Positions 5,957-6,048 of a stretch of 6,048 bases of DNA are shown here, one piece after another. This DNA is from Wenzhouxiangella sp. (lineage in GTDB: Bacteria > Pseudomonadota > Gammaproteobacteria > Xanthomonadales > Wenzhouxiangellaceae): NCBI GenBank assembly GCA_007135355.1, contig SLJA01000183.1, positions 1 through 6,048 of the forward strand, given 5' to 3'. The number at the start of each line of letters is the position of its first letter. Positions within the stretch are counted from its first letter, which is position 1. Position numbers and translations under genes: made by a program. The notes under the pieces were generated by a model. The model did not search any database. It worked only from the letters and a program-made list of their open reading frames with translations, and was not told the origin of the DNA.

Positions 5957-5984
5957 GGCGGGACCGCCGCGGCTCTAGAGAGCC
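5957..5984. repeat. Two adjacent palindromes upstream of the plus-strand gene
   Basis: GGCGG-ga-CCGCC (5957-5968) is followed two bases later by GGCTCT-ag-AGAGCC (5971-5984). The second holds the rare tetramer CTAG and overlaps the purine stretch that would serve as ribosome site for the ATG at 5994. They could be operator half-sites or short hairpins controlling the divergent gene. No T-run follows, so they are not terminators of the simple type. Confidence 0.35.
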
Positions 5985-5993
5985 CACCGAATC

Positions 5994-6048
5994 ATGTCGC
6001 AGACCGACGTTCCAACCACTGCAGCCGAAGACCGGAAACTGCTCAGAA
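5994..6048 (+). CDS. Start of an unidentified gene, truncated by the window edge
   Basis: An ATG opens a frame that stays open to the end of the window (18 codons), encoding MSQTDVPTTAAEDRKLLR. This is too little to recognise a family. The stretch is polar, with no signal peptide or membrane segment. A weak purine-rich sequence, TAGAGAG (5976-5982), lies 11 nt before the start, inside a palindrome. The gene is divergent from gltX, with 137 nt between the two starts. A possible -10 (TAAACT, 5931-5936) lies upstream but has no clear -35. An alternative start further downstream, or no gene at all, cannot be excluded. Confidence 0.5.
   Translation, partial: MSQTDVPTTAAEDRKLLR

Overview
The window looks like chromosomal DNA of a Gram-negative gammaproteobacterium with GC-rich coding sequence. 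The evidence is a PhoB/PhoR pair with canonical Pho boxes, a Zur regulator whose metal ligands align with the E. coli protein, a bacterial-type GltX, and an outer-membrane trimeric porin with a classical signal peptide. The genus cannot be fixed from the sequence alone. No RNA gene, insertion sequence, phage gene or CRISPR array was seen.

Almost everything is read leftward (minus strand). From right to left: gltX (5856-4426), zur (4396-3959) and a WYL-domain transcription factor (3958-2987) form a tight cluster, with 29 nt between gltX and zur and 0 nt between zur and the WYL gene. Next comes phoB (2894-2202), which overlaps phoR (2202-880) by one base. A 182-nt intergenic region follows, and then a porin gene that starts at 697 and runs off the left edge. 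At the far right, a gene on the plus strand starts at about 5994, divergent from gltX, and leaves the window after 18 codons.

The most informative signal is regulatory. A textbook 18-bp Pho box lies upstream of phoB, with a -10-like hexamer exactly 10 bp beyond it, so phoBR is probably autoregulated. A second, longer array of four PhoB heptamers at an exact 11-bp period lies between phoR and the porin and points at the porin, again with a -10-like hexamer 10 bp beyond. The left half therefore reads as a self-contained phosphate-starvation module: sensor kinase, response regulator and an outer-membrane porin that PhoB probably activates. It would be a functional counterpart of E. coli PhoE, but with the porin next to phoBR.

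The right half joins a housekeeping tRNA charging enzyme to two regulators: a zinc sensor and a probable ligand-sensing WYL repressor or activator of unknown target. A Shine-Dalgarno sequence is clear only for phoB and the porin. gltX, zur, the WYL gene and phoR lack one, which suggests translational coupling or leaderless initiation.
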